From Rhodospirillales bacterium (GTDB taxonomy: Bacteria; Pseudomonadota; Alphaproteobacteria; Rhodospirillales; Shumkoniaceae), in contig JAHDSF010000008.1 in NCBI GenBank assembly GCA_018432935.1, forward strand, positions 1 through 64,000: a stretch of 64,000 nucleotides of DNA, in the 5' to 3' direction. A model generated the notes under the pieces. It was not told the origin of the DNA and did not search any database. It saw only the letters and a list, made by a program, of their open reading frames with translations. This document shows, one piece after another, positions 7,774 through 15,743 of this stretch; position 1 is the first letter of the stretch, and every line of letters begins with the position of its first letter. Both the position numbers and the translations under genes were made by a program.

Positions 7774-9120
7774 ATGAACGATCCCACGCTATCGCCCGTC
7801 CACGTCGTCGGCGGCGGCCTCGCCGGGTGCGAAGCGGCGTGGCAACTCGCACGCCGCGGGGTGCCGGTCGTCCTGCACGAGATGAGGCCATTGCGCGCCA
7901 CCCCGGCCCACGTCACCGCCGGGCTCGCGGAATTGGTATGTTCCAACTCGTTCCGTTCCGACGACGCCGACTACAACGCGGTCGGCGTGCTGCACGCCGA
8001 GATGCGGCGCTGCGATTCCCTGATCCTGGCCATGGGGGATGCCCACAGGGTGCCGGCCGGCGGCGCGCTGGCGGTCGACCGCGAGGCCTTCAGCCGCGGC
8101 GTCCAGGAGGCGCTGGCGGGCCATCCCTTTGTTGAAGTTGTGCGCGAGGAGATTGCCGGACTCCCGAATCCTGCCTGGGATTCCGTGATCGTCGCCACCG
8201 GGCCCCTCACCTCGGCGCCGCTGGCCGAGGCGGTGCGCTCCCTGACCGGGGAGGATTCGCTGGCCTTCTTCGACGCCATCGCGCCGATCGTGCACAAGGA
8301 GACGATCGACTTCGACAAGGCCTGGTTCCAGTCGCGCTACGACAAGGGCGACGGCGCCGACTACATCAATTGCGCCATGGAGCGCGACCAGTACGAGGCG
8401 TTCGTCGACGCCCTGCTGGCGGCCGACAAGATCGCCTTCCACGAGTGGGAGAAGGACACACCCTATTTCGACGGCTGCCTGCCGATCGAGGTGATGGCCG
8501 AGCGCGGCCGCGACACCCTGGCCTTCGGGCCGATGAAGCCGGTCGGCCTGACCGACCCGCGCAACCCCGGCCGGCGCCCGTTCGCGGTGGTGCAGCTGCG
8601 CCAGGACAACGCCTTGGGCACCCTTTACAACATGGTCGGCTTCCAGACCAAGCTGAAGCACGGCGAGCAGGTCCGCATCTTCCGCACCATTCCCGGCCTG
8701 GAGCGGGCGGAGTTCGCGCGCTTGGGCGGCCTTCACCGCAATACTTTTCTCAACGGCCCCAAGGTACTGGACGGCACTCTTCGAGTTAGGGTGGAACCTC
8801 GGCTGCGATTCGCCGGCCAGATCACCGGCTGCGAGGGCTACGTCGAGAGCGCCGCCGTCGGGCTGATGGCCGGTCGCTTCGCCGCCGCCGAGCGCCTGGG
8901 CCAGCCCCCCGTCCCGCCGCCCGAGACGACCGCGCTGGGCGCCATCCTGCGCCACATCACCGGCGGCGCCGACGCCGCCACCTACCAGCCGATGAACGTC
9001 AACTTCGGCCTCTTCCCCCCGATCGACGCCCGCAATGAGCGCGGCCGCCCGCTCAAGGGCAAGGAGCGGAAGCAGGCGCTGGCGAAAAGGGCGCTGAGGG
9101 ATATCGGGGGGTGGAGATAG
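7774..9120 (+). CDS. trmFO: Methylenetetrahydrofolate-tRNA-(uracil-5-)-methyltransferase TrmFO
   Basis: A 448-residue flavoenzyme that makes ribothymidine at position 54 in the T-loop of tRNA, using methylenetetrahydrofolate and FADH2. The N-terminal [20 protein letters not shown] is the FAD dinucleotide-binding motif. [19 protein letters not shown] carries the conserved family Cys and is diagnostic. [20 protein letters not shown] and the C-terminal [20 protein letters not shown] are also characteristic, and the length is normal. It is cytoplasmic and stands alone, divergent from the pentapeptide-repeat gene with about 130 bases between them for two promoters. The start has only a weak ribosome site. 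Confidence 0.95.
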   Translation: MNDPTLSPVHVVGGGLAGCEAAWQLARRGVPVVLHEMRPLRATPAHVTAGLAELVCSNSFRSDDADYNAVGVLHAEMRRCDSLILAMGDAHRVPAGGALAVDREAFSRGVQEALAGHPFVEVVREEIAGLPNPAWDSVIVATGPLTSAPLAEAVRSLTGEDSLAFFDAIAPIVHKETIDFDKAWFQSRYDKGDGADYINCAMERDQYEAFVDALLAADKIAFHEWEKDTPYFDGCLPIEVMAERGRDTLAFGPMKPVGLTDPRNPGRRPFAVVQLRQDNALGTLYNMVGFQTKLKHGEQVRIFRTIPGLERAEFARLGGLHRNTFLNGPKVLDGTLRVRVEPRLRFAGQITGCEGYVESAAVGLMAGRFAAAERLGQPPVPPPETTALGAILRHITGGADAATYQPMNVNFGLFPPIDARNERGRPLKGKERKQALAKRALRDIGGWR

Positions 9121-9241
9121 CCTCCAACAGGTTAAGATCGAGACATCAAATTCCTCCGCGACAGCCGCGGCCACGATTGACAATTTTTGCCAAAATCTCC
9201 AGATTCCCAGTGCACGCCATACGGCCGGAGGGAACCGCGGC

Positions 9242-9505
9242 ATGCCCACCATGAACGTCAGCCTCTCGCATGAGTTCATCGAATTTGTTGAGCGCGAGAC
9301 GGCGTCCGGCGAGTACGCCACCGCGAGCGAGGTGGTGCGCGACGCCTTGCGTCTGCTGCGCCGCGAGAAGGCGGCGCGGGAGGAGCGGCTGGCAATCCTG
9401 CGCCGCGAGGTCGGGGTCGGGATCGAGCAGGCCAGGGCGGGGCGGCTGTCGCAGCGCTCGGTGGCCGACGTCGCCGCAGCCGTCCGCCGCCGCGACGGCG
9501 AATGA
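9242..9505 (+). CDS. ParD-family antitoxin (type II)
   Basis: An 87-residue ribbon-helix-helix protein of the CC2985/ParD type. MNVSLSHEFIEFVERETASGEYATASEVVRDALRLL gives the beta strand and the two helices that bind operator DNA. The C-terminal half (RLAILRREVGVGIEQARAGRL) is the toxin-binding segment. GGAGGG sits about 10 bases before the ATG. The stop overlaps the toxin start (ATGA), the standard antitoxin-first order. By family precedent the complex should repress its own promoter in the 120 bases upstream. Confidence 0.88.
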   Translation: MPTMNVSLSHEFIEFVERETASGEYATASEVVRDALRLLRREKAAREERLAILRREVGVGIEQARAGRLSQRSVADVAAAVRRRDGE

Positions 9506-9861
9506 TGCGCCGCTACCGCCTCACCGAGGCGGCCGACGGCGATATCGTGGAGATCCTCGGCGAGAGCGCGCGAGTGTTCGGGCCGCAGCAGCGGGACGCC
9601 TACGCCCGCCTCATCGAGGAGGCCGTCGAGATGATCGCCGGCGAGCCCGAATGGCCCGCGTCGCGCGCTCGCGAGGAGCTCGGGCCGGGCGTGCGGTCGT
9701 TCCACATCGAGCTCGCCGCTGGCCGCCGCGGGGCAGCGTCCCATGCCGTTTACTACATGCGGGACAGGCTGGAGGATGGAAGCAACGGCATCGTCGTGCT
9801 GCGCATTCTCCATGAACGCATGGATCCCCTGCTGCACGACGTGCGGCAAGCCGAGGAATAG
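9502..9861 (+). CDS. ParE/RelE-superfamily toxin
   Basis: A 119-residue toxin partner. YRLTEAADGDIVEILGESARVFGPQQRDAYARLIEEAVEMIA matches the N-terminal strand and helical hairpin of ParE, and the C-terminal HAVYYMRD and IVVLRILHERMDP match the family end. ParE toxins usually poison DNA gyrase; RelE relatives cut mRNA, and the closing residues favour the ParE side. It starts inside the antitoxin stop; two consecutive ATGs make 9502 or 9505 possible. Length is slightly above the usual ~100 residues because of an inserted loop (LAAGRRGAAS). Confidence 0.87.
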   Translation: MMRRYRLTEAADGDIVEILGESARVFGPQQRDAYARLIEEAVEMIAGEPEWPASRAREELGPGVRSFHIELAAGRRGAASHAVYYMRDRLEDGSNGIVVLRILHERMDPLLHDVRQAEE

Positions 9862-9876
9862 CCAGAAGGACACACG

Positions 9877-10629
9877 ATGCCAGACTTCACCGGCAAGGTC
9901 GCGATCGTAACCGGGGCGACGGCGGGGATCGGCGAGGCGGTCGCGGGCGAGCTGTTCCTGCGCGGCGCCGCGGTGGTCATCGCCGGCCGCGACGAGGGGA
10001 AGGCGCATGCCGTCGCCCTCGGCCTCGACCCCACCGGCGAGCGGGCGGTTCCCTGCCGCTGCGACGTCCGCGACTGGCGTTCGGTGCAGGGCCTGGTCGA
10101 GACGACGCTCGCCCGCTTCGGCGCCCTGCAGCTGGCGGTCAACAACGCCGGCATCACCGGGCCGGCCGGGCTGGCCCTCCCCGACTGCCCGGTCGAGGCC
10201 TGGGAGGACGTCATCGCCACCGATCTTTCCGGCGTCTTCTACGGGCTCAAGTTCGAGATCCCGGCGATTCTCAGGAGCGGCGGCGGAGCCATCGTCAACA
10301 TGTCCTCGGCCAACGGGATGGTCGGGCTGCCGGGGATGGCCGCCTACACCGCGGCCAAGCACGGCATCGTCGGGCTGACCCGCTCGGCGGCACTCGAGTA
10401 CGCCGACCGCGGATTGCGGATCAACGCGGTCGGTCCCGGCTATGTCGACACCCCGCGCATGCGCGAGACCCCGCCCGAGCTTCTCTCCCGCTTCGCCGCC
10501 GCCCATCCGATGGGCCGGCTGGCGAGCCGCGAGGAGGTCGCCCGCCTGATCTCCTTCCTGCTGTCGGACGACAGCGGCTTCTCGACCGGCGGAGTCTACC
10601 CGGTCGACGGCGGCTACACGGCGCAGTAG
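9877..10629 (+). CDS. SDR family oxidoreductase
   Basis: A 250-residue classical short-chain dehydrogenase. The cofactor motif TGATAGIGEAVA (TGxxxGIG) is near the N-terminus, NNAG follows, and the catalytic Ser and YTAAK lie in MSSANG and AAYTAAKHG. The end (GGVYPVDGGYTAQ) is typical of the FabG/glucose-dehydrogenase-like group. The substrate is unknown. It starts 15 bases after the toxin stop, preceded by AGAAGG, so it could be cotranscribed with the toxin-antitoxin pair by chance. A strong hairpin follows. Confidence 0.85.
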   Translation: MPDFTGKVAIVTGATAGIGEAVAGELFLRGAAVVIAGRDEGKAHAVALGLDPTGERAVPCRCDVRDWRSVQGLVETTLARFGALQLAVNNAGITGPAGLALPDCPVEAWEDVIATDLSGVFYGLKFEIPAILRSGGGAIVNMSSANGMVGLPGMAAYTAAKHGIVGLTRSAALEYADRGLRINAVGPGYVDTPRMRETPPELLSRFAAAHPMGRLASREEVARLISFLLSDDSGFSTGGVYPVDGGYTAQ

Positions 10630-10669
10630 CCGCCGCCGATCCAGCGGAGCGGCGACCCATATGCAGGTA

Positions 10670-10708
10670 GGAGCGGCCGGCGTCCGCCCGCCGAGGCGCC
10701 GGCGCTCC
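10670..10708 (+). terminator. Imperfect GC-rich hairpin between SDR and EF-hand gene
   Basis: Arms 10670-10682 (GGAGCGGCCGGCG) and 10697-10708 (CGCCGGCGCTCC) pair with one bulged base around a 14-base loop. It may end the SDR transcript or shield the 5' leader of the next gene, whose ribosome site starts 12 bases later. Confidence 0.4.
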
Positions 10709-10730
10709 AAGCAGCGCAAAGGAGGTTTTG

Positions 10731-11138
10731 ATGGCACGACCGCTTCTCGCCCTGGCCACATCCGCTCTCGTCCTTGTCGGCGGCATGGCGCATGCCCAGC
10801 ATCATGAACCGGGGGAGCAGCCCGCTGCGCCGCCGCCCGCCCAGCAGGGGGCGGCCGGCATGGGCATGGGGCCGGGCATGATGCAGATGATGCAGCGCAG
10901 GATGGGCGGCCAGCACGGCCCCACGGGCGCCGGCATGATGGCCCATCGCGGCATGCTGCCGCTCATGTTCGCGATCATGGATGCGGACGGCGACGGCGCG
11001 CTCGCGCTCCAGGAGGTCCAGGACATCCACGCCCGCATCTTCAGGCACGTCGACGCCGACGGCAACGGCCGGGTGACCAAGGAGGAAATCGCGGCGTTCT
11101 TCGGCAGCGCCGGACCGGCCGCGCCAGTCGCCCGCTAG
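10731..11138 (+). CDS. Exported Met/His-rich EF-hand protein
   Basis: A 135-residue protein with a Sec signal peptide (MARPLLALATSALVLVGGMAHA) and likely cleavage after AHA. The next ~65 residues are rich in Met, His, Gly and Pro (for example MGMGPGMMQMMQRRMGG), a composition seen in copper-binding proteins. Two EF-hand loops close the protein: DADGDGALALQE and DADGNGRVTKEE, both with all ligands. It probably binds calcium in the periplasm, and the Met/His segment could bind copper. ATG 10731 follows AAAGGAGG by five bases, which decides the start. Confidence 0.8.
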   Translation: MARPLLALATSALVLVGGMAHAQHHEPGEQPAAPPPAQQGAAGMGMGPGMMQMMQRRMGGQHGPTGAGMMAHRGMLPLMFAIMDADGDGALALQEVQDIHARIFRHVDADGNGRVTKEEIAAFFGSAGPAAPVAR

Positions 11139-11247
11139 CTGACCTGGCCCTGGGCGGCTGACGTTCATCATTGCGTGTTCCTGGATTGCATCGTACCGTT
11201 ATGGTTGTCATCCTGAAATGGATCTGCAATCAGCGGAGGGACGATTG

Positions 11248-11793
11248 ATGCGCGGCATCCGGATCATGCTCGCCGCATTCCTCATCACCTTCTCCGGCGC
11301 CCGGGCGGAAATCGAGAAGCACGCAATCCCCGGCGGGCCCGGGCTTCAGCTCTACTGGTGGCCGAGGATCAACGCCGTCCAGGGCTGGCACCAGGACGAA
11401 CCTTACAGCTTCCACTATTCCGTCAAAGCCTTCGCCCCGGACGGCTTCACCTTCGAGGATGCCGAGGCCGTCATGTACGCCAAAGCCTCGTTCAAGCCGC
11501 GCCTGCCGGAGGTCCGCACGCTCGACGAATACATCGTTCATGAGCAGAAGACCTTCCTCGAGCAGAGCCCGGACGTGGTGGTCCGCGAGGAGGCCCCGCT
11601 GTCGACCGCCGACGGCAAGAGCCTGCCCACCTTTACCTTCTTCCCCAGGAGCGGGACCGGGAACTGGGAGCGCGTGTGCTACGGCGAGGAAGACGAATTC
11701 TTTCTGCTGTTCGCGATCAGTGCGCGCTCGGCGGAGGGCTTGCAGGAGGCTGCCGCAGTCTACGAGCGGTTCATCGCCGGCTATCGCGAGTGA
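11248..11793 (+). CDS. Exported hypothetical protein
   Basis: A 181-residue protein with a signal peptide (IMLAAFLITFSGARA). The mature part has no motif I recognise. It carries YWWPRINAVQGWHQDEPYSF near its start, and a C-terminal VCYGEEDEFFLLFAISARS that looks like the core of an alpha/beta fold. One Cys remains after cleavage. ATG 11248 has GGAGGG eight bases upstream; an upstream ATG at 11218 lacks a ribosome site and would spoil the signal peptide. It probably has its own promoter in the 100-base gap before it. Confidence 0.7.
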   Translation: MRGIRIMLAAFLITFSGARAEIEKHAIPGGPGLQLYWWPRINAVQGWHQDEPYSFHYSVKAFAPDGFTFEDAEAVMYAKASFKPRLPEVRTLDEYIVHEQKTFLEQSPDVVVREEAPLSTADGKSLPTFTFFPRSGTGNWERVCYGEEDEFFLLFAISARSAEGLQEAAAVYERFIAGYRE

Positions 11794-11808
11794 TTCGGTC
11801 AGACAGGC

Positions 11809-11840
11809 CCCGCCGCGGCGGCGTTCTGTCGCGCGGCGGG
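11809..11840. terminator. Bidirectional hairpin between convergent genes
   Basis: A perfect 9-bp stem (CCCGCCGCG at 11809-11817, CGCGGCGGG at 11832-11840) with a 14-base loop sits between the stops of two converging genes and could end both transcripts. Confidence 0.5.
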
Positions 11841-11853
11841 TTGCGGGCGCGGG

Positions 11854-12348
11854 TCAGGTCTGGTTTCGGGTGAAGACGACCTTGGTGTGGCCGTCGAACT
11901 CGTAACAGAACGGGCCCTTGCGGTCGTTACCCCACAAGTAGGCGAAGGTGACCCCGCGGGCGGTCCTGATCGTCTTCAGGAGATCCGCGAAGGCGACCGG
12001 GCTGAGGTTCTTCTCCTGACGGATCGCGAAGCTGGCCCTGTCCCCCACCTTCTTGAAGGGCTTGACCTCGCGGTCCATCTGGAGACCCGCCTCAATCAGA
12101 CGGCACACGTTTGCAATCCAGGCCTTGTTCATCGCCCGGAAGCCCACCGTTAGGTGGGTGATCTTGGTCGGCGCCTCGTGCTCGATCGCCAGCAGAGGCT
12201 CTTCCTGCGACTCGTCGTCGTCCCGGTCGGCCCCCCGCAGGCCGGGCGCGCGAGGATTGTTGTCCGCATCGAGGGTGGTGGTGCAGTTTTCTTGCCGATT
12301 TTTCAGGATTTCGATCATGTCGGGGGAGAACTCAATCACAAGATTCAT
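11854..12348 (-). CDS. Hypothetical protein with unusual composition
   Basis: A 164-residue protein without a recognised domain, signal peptide or membrane helix. The middle is acidic (GADRDDDESQEEP) and the rest looks alpha/beta (THLTVGFRAMNKAWIANVCRLIEAGLQMDREVKPF, then FADLLKTIRTARGVTFAYLWGNDRKG). It has more Asn, Thr and Lys than its neighbours, and its upstream 150 bases are clearly AT-richer than the surroundings. Both hint at recent transfer. It sits alone, ending against a hairpin shared with the opposing gene. Confidence 0.6.
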   Translation of the reverse strand: MNLVIEFSPDMIEILKNRQENCTTTLDADNNPRAPGLRGADRDDDESQEEPLLAIEHEAPTKITHLTVGFRAMNKAWIANVCRLIEAGLQMDREVKPFKKVGDRASFAIRQEKNLSPVAFADLLKTIRTARGVTFAYLWGNDRKGPFCYEFDGHTKVVFTRNQT

Positions 12349-12565
12349 GTCGAAATGACCTCCGTTGAAACCGCACCAAACCTAACAAAAGTCTTAGAAA
12401 AATTCCAGGTCACGCAAGAAACCTCGGCACCGAATTCTTTGCATCGGAAGTGTCTTCATTTTGCATCTTCTTTTCAGGCGAAGAGTCGGAATAGAACAAC
12501 GCAGACGAGCAGCCGGCCCAGCCCTGCAGGGCTTCAGTGCAGGTCCAACCTCTCCCAGGAAACGT
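12349..12565. other. AT-richer intergenic region
   Basis: About 215 bases separate the start of the 164-residue gene from the chemoreceptor terminator. The part at 12360-12500 is far richer in A and T than the window and should hold the promoter of the minus-strand gene. I see no further coding sequence in it. Confidence 0.5.
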
Positions 12566-12598
12566 GAAGAGGGGCGGCGATGCCCGCCGCCCCTCTTC
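12566..12598 (-). terminator. Strong hairpin terminator after the chemoreceptor gene
   Basis: A perfect 14-bp stem (12566-12579 with 12585-12598) closes a 5-base loop, starting about 50 bases past the chemoreceptor stop. On the minus strand it is followed by a short TTT, so it is a near-canonical intrinsic terminator. Confidence 0.75.
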
Positions 12599-12647
12599 CG
12601 GTCCCCGGCGCCCGGGGGTCTCCCGTCCGTCCCGAGCCCTGCCCCGC

Positions 12648-14336
12648 TCAGGCGGAGCGCACCCGACCGAGGAAGCTGGCGACCTCGCCGCGCAGCGCCT
12701 CCGACTGCTGGGAGAGCTGGGATGCCGCGGTGCGGATCATCTCGGCCGCAACCCCGGTCTCGGTGGCGGCCTGGCTGACGCCGCTGATGTTGGCCGAAAC
12801 CTCGTGGGTGCCCGCCGAGGCCTGCTCGGCGTTGCGCGCGATCTCCTTGGTCGCCGCCCCCTGCTCCTCGACCGCGGCCGCGATGGCCGAGGCGATCTTG
12901 TCGACCTCCTGGATGGTGGTCGTGATCGCCTTGATCGCCGACACCGCCTCCTGAGTCGAGCCCTGAACGCCCGAGATCTGGGCGGCGATCTCGTCGGTCG
13001 CCTTGGCGGTCTGGTTGGCGAGGTTCTTGACCTCGGATGCCACCACGGCGAAGCCCTTGCCCGCCTCTCCGGCCCGCGCCGCCTCGATGGTGGCGTTCAG
13101 GGCCAGGAGGTTGGTCTGCTCGGCAATGTCGGTGATCAGGCCGACCACCTCGCCGATCTTCTGCGCCGCCTCGGCAAGGCCCTGGATCTTGACATTGGTC
13201 TCTTCCGCCTGACGGACTGCGCCGGAGGCGACCATCGAGGCCTGCGACACCTGGCGGCTGATCTCGGCGACCGAGCTGGAAAGCTCCTCGGCAGCACTGG
13301 CGACCGTCTCGACGTTGGTCGACGCCTGCTCGGAAGCGGCGGCGACGGCGGTCGACTGCCGCGTCCCTTCCTCGGCCGTTGCCGCCATCTTGACCGCCGA
13401 TGTGTCGAGCTCGGAGGACGCCGCCGACACCTTTTCGACCACCTTGCCGACCGATGATTCGAATTGGTCGGCGAGCTGGCGCAGCATCTCCTTCTTCTCC
13501 GCCTCGGCACGCTTCTCGGCTTCCGCCTGCTGCTCGCGCAGGCGATCCATCTCGATCGTCTTCTCGAGGAACGTGGCCATCGCCCGCATCAGGTCGCCGA
13601 TCTCCGTCCTGGCGGTGGTCGCCTCCACCTTGACCGATTTGTCCCCCTCGGCCAGCCGCAGCATATCCTGGGCGAGCTGACCGATCCGGCGCGACATGCC
13701 GCGCGCAATGACGTACGACACGGCGCCGACGACCAGCAGCACGACGGCTCCCATCGCCAGGATGAAATAGAGGTTCCTCGCATAGGCGCTGTCGAGATCG
13801 TCGATGTAGAGGCCGGTGATGACGATCCAGCCCCAGCCTTCGAATTTCTTCCCGTAGCTCAGCTTCTCGACCGGGATCTCGGAGCCGGGGCGCGGCCACA
13901 GGTAGTCGACGAACGCTTCGCCGTTGCGGGTGGCGCTGTCGACCATCTCCTTGTTGAACAGCTTGCCGGCCTTGTCCTTGATGGCAAGGCGGTTCTGGCC
14001 GATCACGTTCTTGGTGATCGGATGCATCACCATGTCGCCCTTGAGGTCGAGGACGTAAAGGTAGTCCTTCTGGCCGTAGATCATGCCTCCAATCGCCGCC
14101 TTGGCGGCCTCCTCGGCCGCCTGGCGGGTCATCGCCCCCGACTTCTCCTTGGCCGCATAATCGCCCAGCACGCTCACGGCCGCCTCGACAATGTTACGAA
14201 GCTGCGCCTTGCGATCTTCCATCATCGTGTCACGCAGGGTATTGAGCTGAATAGCGGCGAGAACGGCGCCGCCAACGATGCTGACCAGGACGATCACCAA
14301 AAGCCGAGCGCCGATCTTGAACCGTTCCAACGACAT
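12648..14336 (-). CDS. Methyl-accepting chemotaxis protein with single Cache domain
   Basis: A 562-residue chemoreceptor. The first membrane helix is at ~10-30. A periplasmic sCache_2-type domain (~35-185) contains [20 protein letters not shown] and [19 protein letters not shown]. The second helix is at ~190-211 and HAMP at ~212-265, followed by a Glu/Lys/Arg coiled coil. The signalling hairpin centres on [19 protein letters not shown]. There is no C-terminal CheR/CheB-binding pentapeptide (it ends FLGRVRSA). The ligand is unknown; sCache domains often sense small carboxylates. No other chemotaxis gene is nearby, so it is an orphan receptor with its own terminator. Confidence 0.93.
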   Translation of the reverse strand: MSLERFKIGARLLVIVLVSIVGGAVLAAIQLNTLRDTMMEDRKAQLRNIVEAAVSVLGDYAAKEKSGAMTRQAAEEAAKAAIGGMIYGQKDYLYVLDLKGDMVMHPITKNVIGQNRLAIKDKAGKLFNKEMVDSATRNGEAFVDYLWPRPGSEIPVEKLSYGKKFEGWGWIVITGLYIDDLDSAYARNLYFILAMGAVVLLVVGAVSYVIARGMSRRIGQLAQDMLRLAEGDKSVKVEATTARTEIGDLMRAMATFLEKTIEMDRLREQQAEAEKRAEAEKKEMLRQLADQFESSVGKVVEKVSAASSELDTSAVKMAATAEEGTRQSTAVAAASEQASTNVETVASAAEELSSSVAEISRQVSQASMVASGAVRQAEETNVKIQGLAEAAQKIGEVVGLITDIAEQTNLLALNATIEAARAGEAGKGFAVVASEVKNLANQTAKATDEIAAQISGVQGSTQEAVSAIKAITTTIQEVDKIASAIAAAVEEQGAATKEIARNAEQASAGTHEVSANISGVSQAATETGVAAEMIRTAASQLSQQSEALRGEVASFLGRVRSA

Positions 14337-14608
14337 GGGCTGTAGCTCCGATAGTTGCCGTCGCGCAGGTTGTATTCCTTGCCGCGCAGGGCGACCGCCT
14401 TGCCGGGGAATACCTTAATATGTCTGTGCGTAGTAGTAGTAGTAATTTGGAGCAAATGCAACGGGAGAATGTCAATAGAGTAACATTTCTAAAGCCCGTC
14501 TCTTCCGTAAGCCTCCCTCCCGAGCCATTGTCCGCGAACGGCGCACCGCGGTACGATTCATCAGGGCCGGATGGCACGGCCCCGCCCTCCGTAGGCTGGG
14601 AGGCCGAT
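14337..14608. other. Divergent intergenic region with GTA microsatellite
   Basis: The 272 bases between the chemoreceptor and GYD genes are locally AT-rich (14410-14500) and should carry both promoters. They include five GTA units in a row at 14430-14444. An open frame from 14420 reads Ser repeats through this tract but has no ribosome site, so I do not treat it as coding. Confidence 0.5.
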
Positions 14609-14953
14609 ATGATTCCCTACATGATCCAATGGTCGTACGCGAGCGAGCAGGTCAAGGCGCTGGTCGAGAAGCCGCACGAACGCTCGGCCGAGTTCAGGAA
14701 GCTGGTCGAAGCGTTCGACGGCAGGCTGGTGTGCTACTACTTCGCGTTCGGTGACTTCGACGGGGTCGCCATCGCCGAGTTCCCCGACGACACCGCCTGC
14801 GCCGCCTGCATCCTGGCCGCCGCAGCCACCGGTGCGGGCCGCATCAGGACCTCGACACTGCTGTCGACCGACACCGCGGTCGAAGCGATGCGGCAGGCGC
14901 GCGCCGTCGAGCACGGCTATCGCACGCCGAGCGGCTACGCCAGCATAGGCTGA
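14609..14953 (+). CDS. GYD-domain protein
   Basis: A 114-residue protein of the GYD family, a ferredoxin-like alpha+beta fold usually found as small cytoplasmic proteins of unknown role. MIPYMIQWSYASEQVKALVEKPHERSAEFRKLVEAFDG and CYYFAFGDFDGVAIAEFPDD match the family, the latter covering the FGxYD position as FGDFD. ATG 14609 has GGGAGG five bases upstream; a longer frame starting at 14420 lacks this. It is a single gene. Confidence 0.8.
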   Translation: MIPYMIQWSYASEQVKALVEKPHERSAEFRKLVEAFDGRLVCYYFAFGDFDGVAIAEFPDDTACAACILAAAATGAGRIRTSTLLSTDTAVEAMRQARAVEHGYRTPSGYASIG

Positions 14954-14978
14954 AGCCTGCGCGCCGCAGCGGGCGCGA

Positions 14979-15743
14979 CTACCGCCCCTGGAACCGTCGC
15001 ATCGTCGCCTGGGCGGCGGGGTGGCGGGCGTCTTCGGCGTAGGCGCGGTTGGCCTCGGCATCCATCGCCTCGCAGCCGGCGGCCACGAGGGGCGCGAAAA
15101 ACCGCTTGGCAGAGGCCACCGCATGCGGCGGCAGCGCCGCCAGCCTCTGCGCATGCTCGATCGCCGCCTCGCGCGCCGGCGTACCGGAGGGTGCCAGCAG
15201 GTCAACCAGCGCCAACGCCTGGGCTTCGACCCCGTTCAGCGTCTCGGCGCCCCAGGCCAGGCGCCGCGCCGCCACCGGGCCGATCCGGTTGGCGAGGGTT
15301 TGCAGGCCGAACCCGGGCAGCCACCCCAGCGACACCTCGGGCAAACGCCAGCGGGCGTCGGGGGCGCTGATGACGAGGTCGCACGAGGCGGCCACGACGA
15401 GGCCGCCGCCCATCGCGAAGCCGTCGACCCCCGCCACCACCGGCTTCGCCATCAGGGCGATCGAGCGGCAGAAGGCGGCGATGCGCAAGTTCAACCGCGA
15501 CACGCTTTCCTCATCGGCTCCCGCGAACTCCTTGAGGTCGGCACCGGCACAGAAGCCGGGGGCGACAGCCGTCAGCACCACGGCATGCACCTCAGCGTCC
15601 GCCTCGAAACCGGCGAAGGCGGCAACGAGGACATCCAGAACCTCGGTCCCCAGGGCATTGCGGCGGTCGGGGCGGCTGATCGCCGCGACGGCGACGTCCC
15701 CTCTTCTGGATATTTCCACCATGCTCATAGGAACGTCTTTCAT
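14979..15743 (-). CDS. Enoyl-CoA hydratase/isomerase (crotonase family)
   Basis: A 254-residue crotonase-fold enzyme. The two oxyanion-hole segments are FCAGADLKEFAG and GFAMGGGLVVAASCDL. The usual catalytic Glu positions fall around RLPEVSLGWLPGFG, which retains the family Glu but has Gly-rich neighbours. It probably hydrates or isomerises a CoA thioester. The ATG at 15743 overlaps the CoA-transferase stop as TGATG, so the two are translationally coupled; ATG 15722 is an alternative. The upstream open frame is a shadow of the transferase. Confidence 0.88.
   Translation of the reverse strand: MKDVPMSMVEISRRGDVAVAAISRPDRRNALGTEVLDVLVAAFAGFEADAEVHAVVLTAVAPGFCAGADLKEFAGADEESVSRLNLRIAAFCRSIALMAKPVVAGVDGFAMGGGLVVAASCDLVISAPDARWRLPEVSLGWLPGFGLQTLANRIGPVAARRLAWGAETLNGVEAQALALVDLLAPSGTPAREAAIEHAQRLAALPPHAVASAKRFFAPLVAAGCEAMDAEANRAYAEDARHPAAQATMRRFQGR

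Noticed and set aside
7789-10761. 990-codon minus-strand frame
   Set aside because: It spans trmFO, the toxin-antitoxin pair and the SDR on the other strand; it is a GC-rich shadow with no domain.
14420-14608. 63-residue extension of the GYD protein
   Set aside because: No ribosome site, Ser runs from a GTA microsatellite, and a well-placed GGGAGG at 14598 marks the internal ATG.
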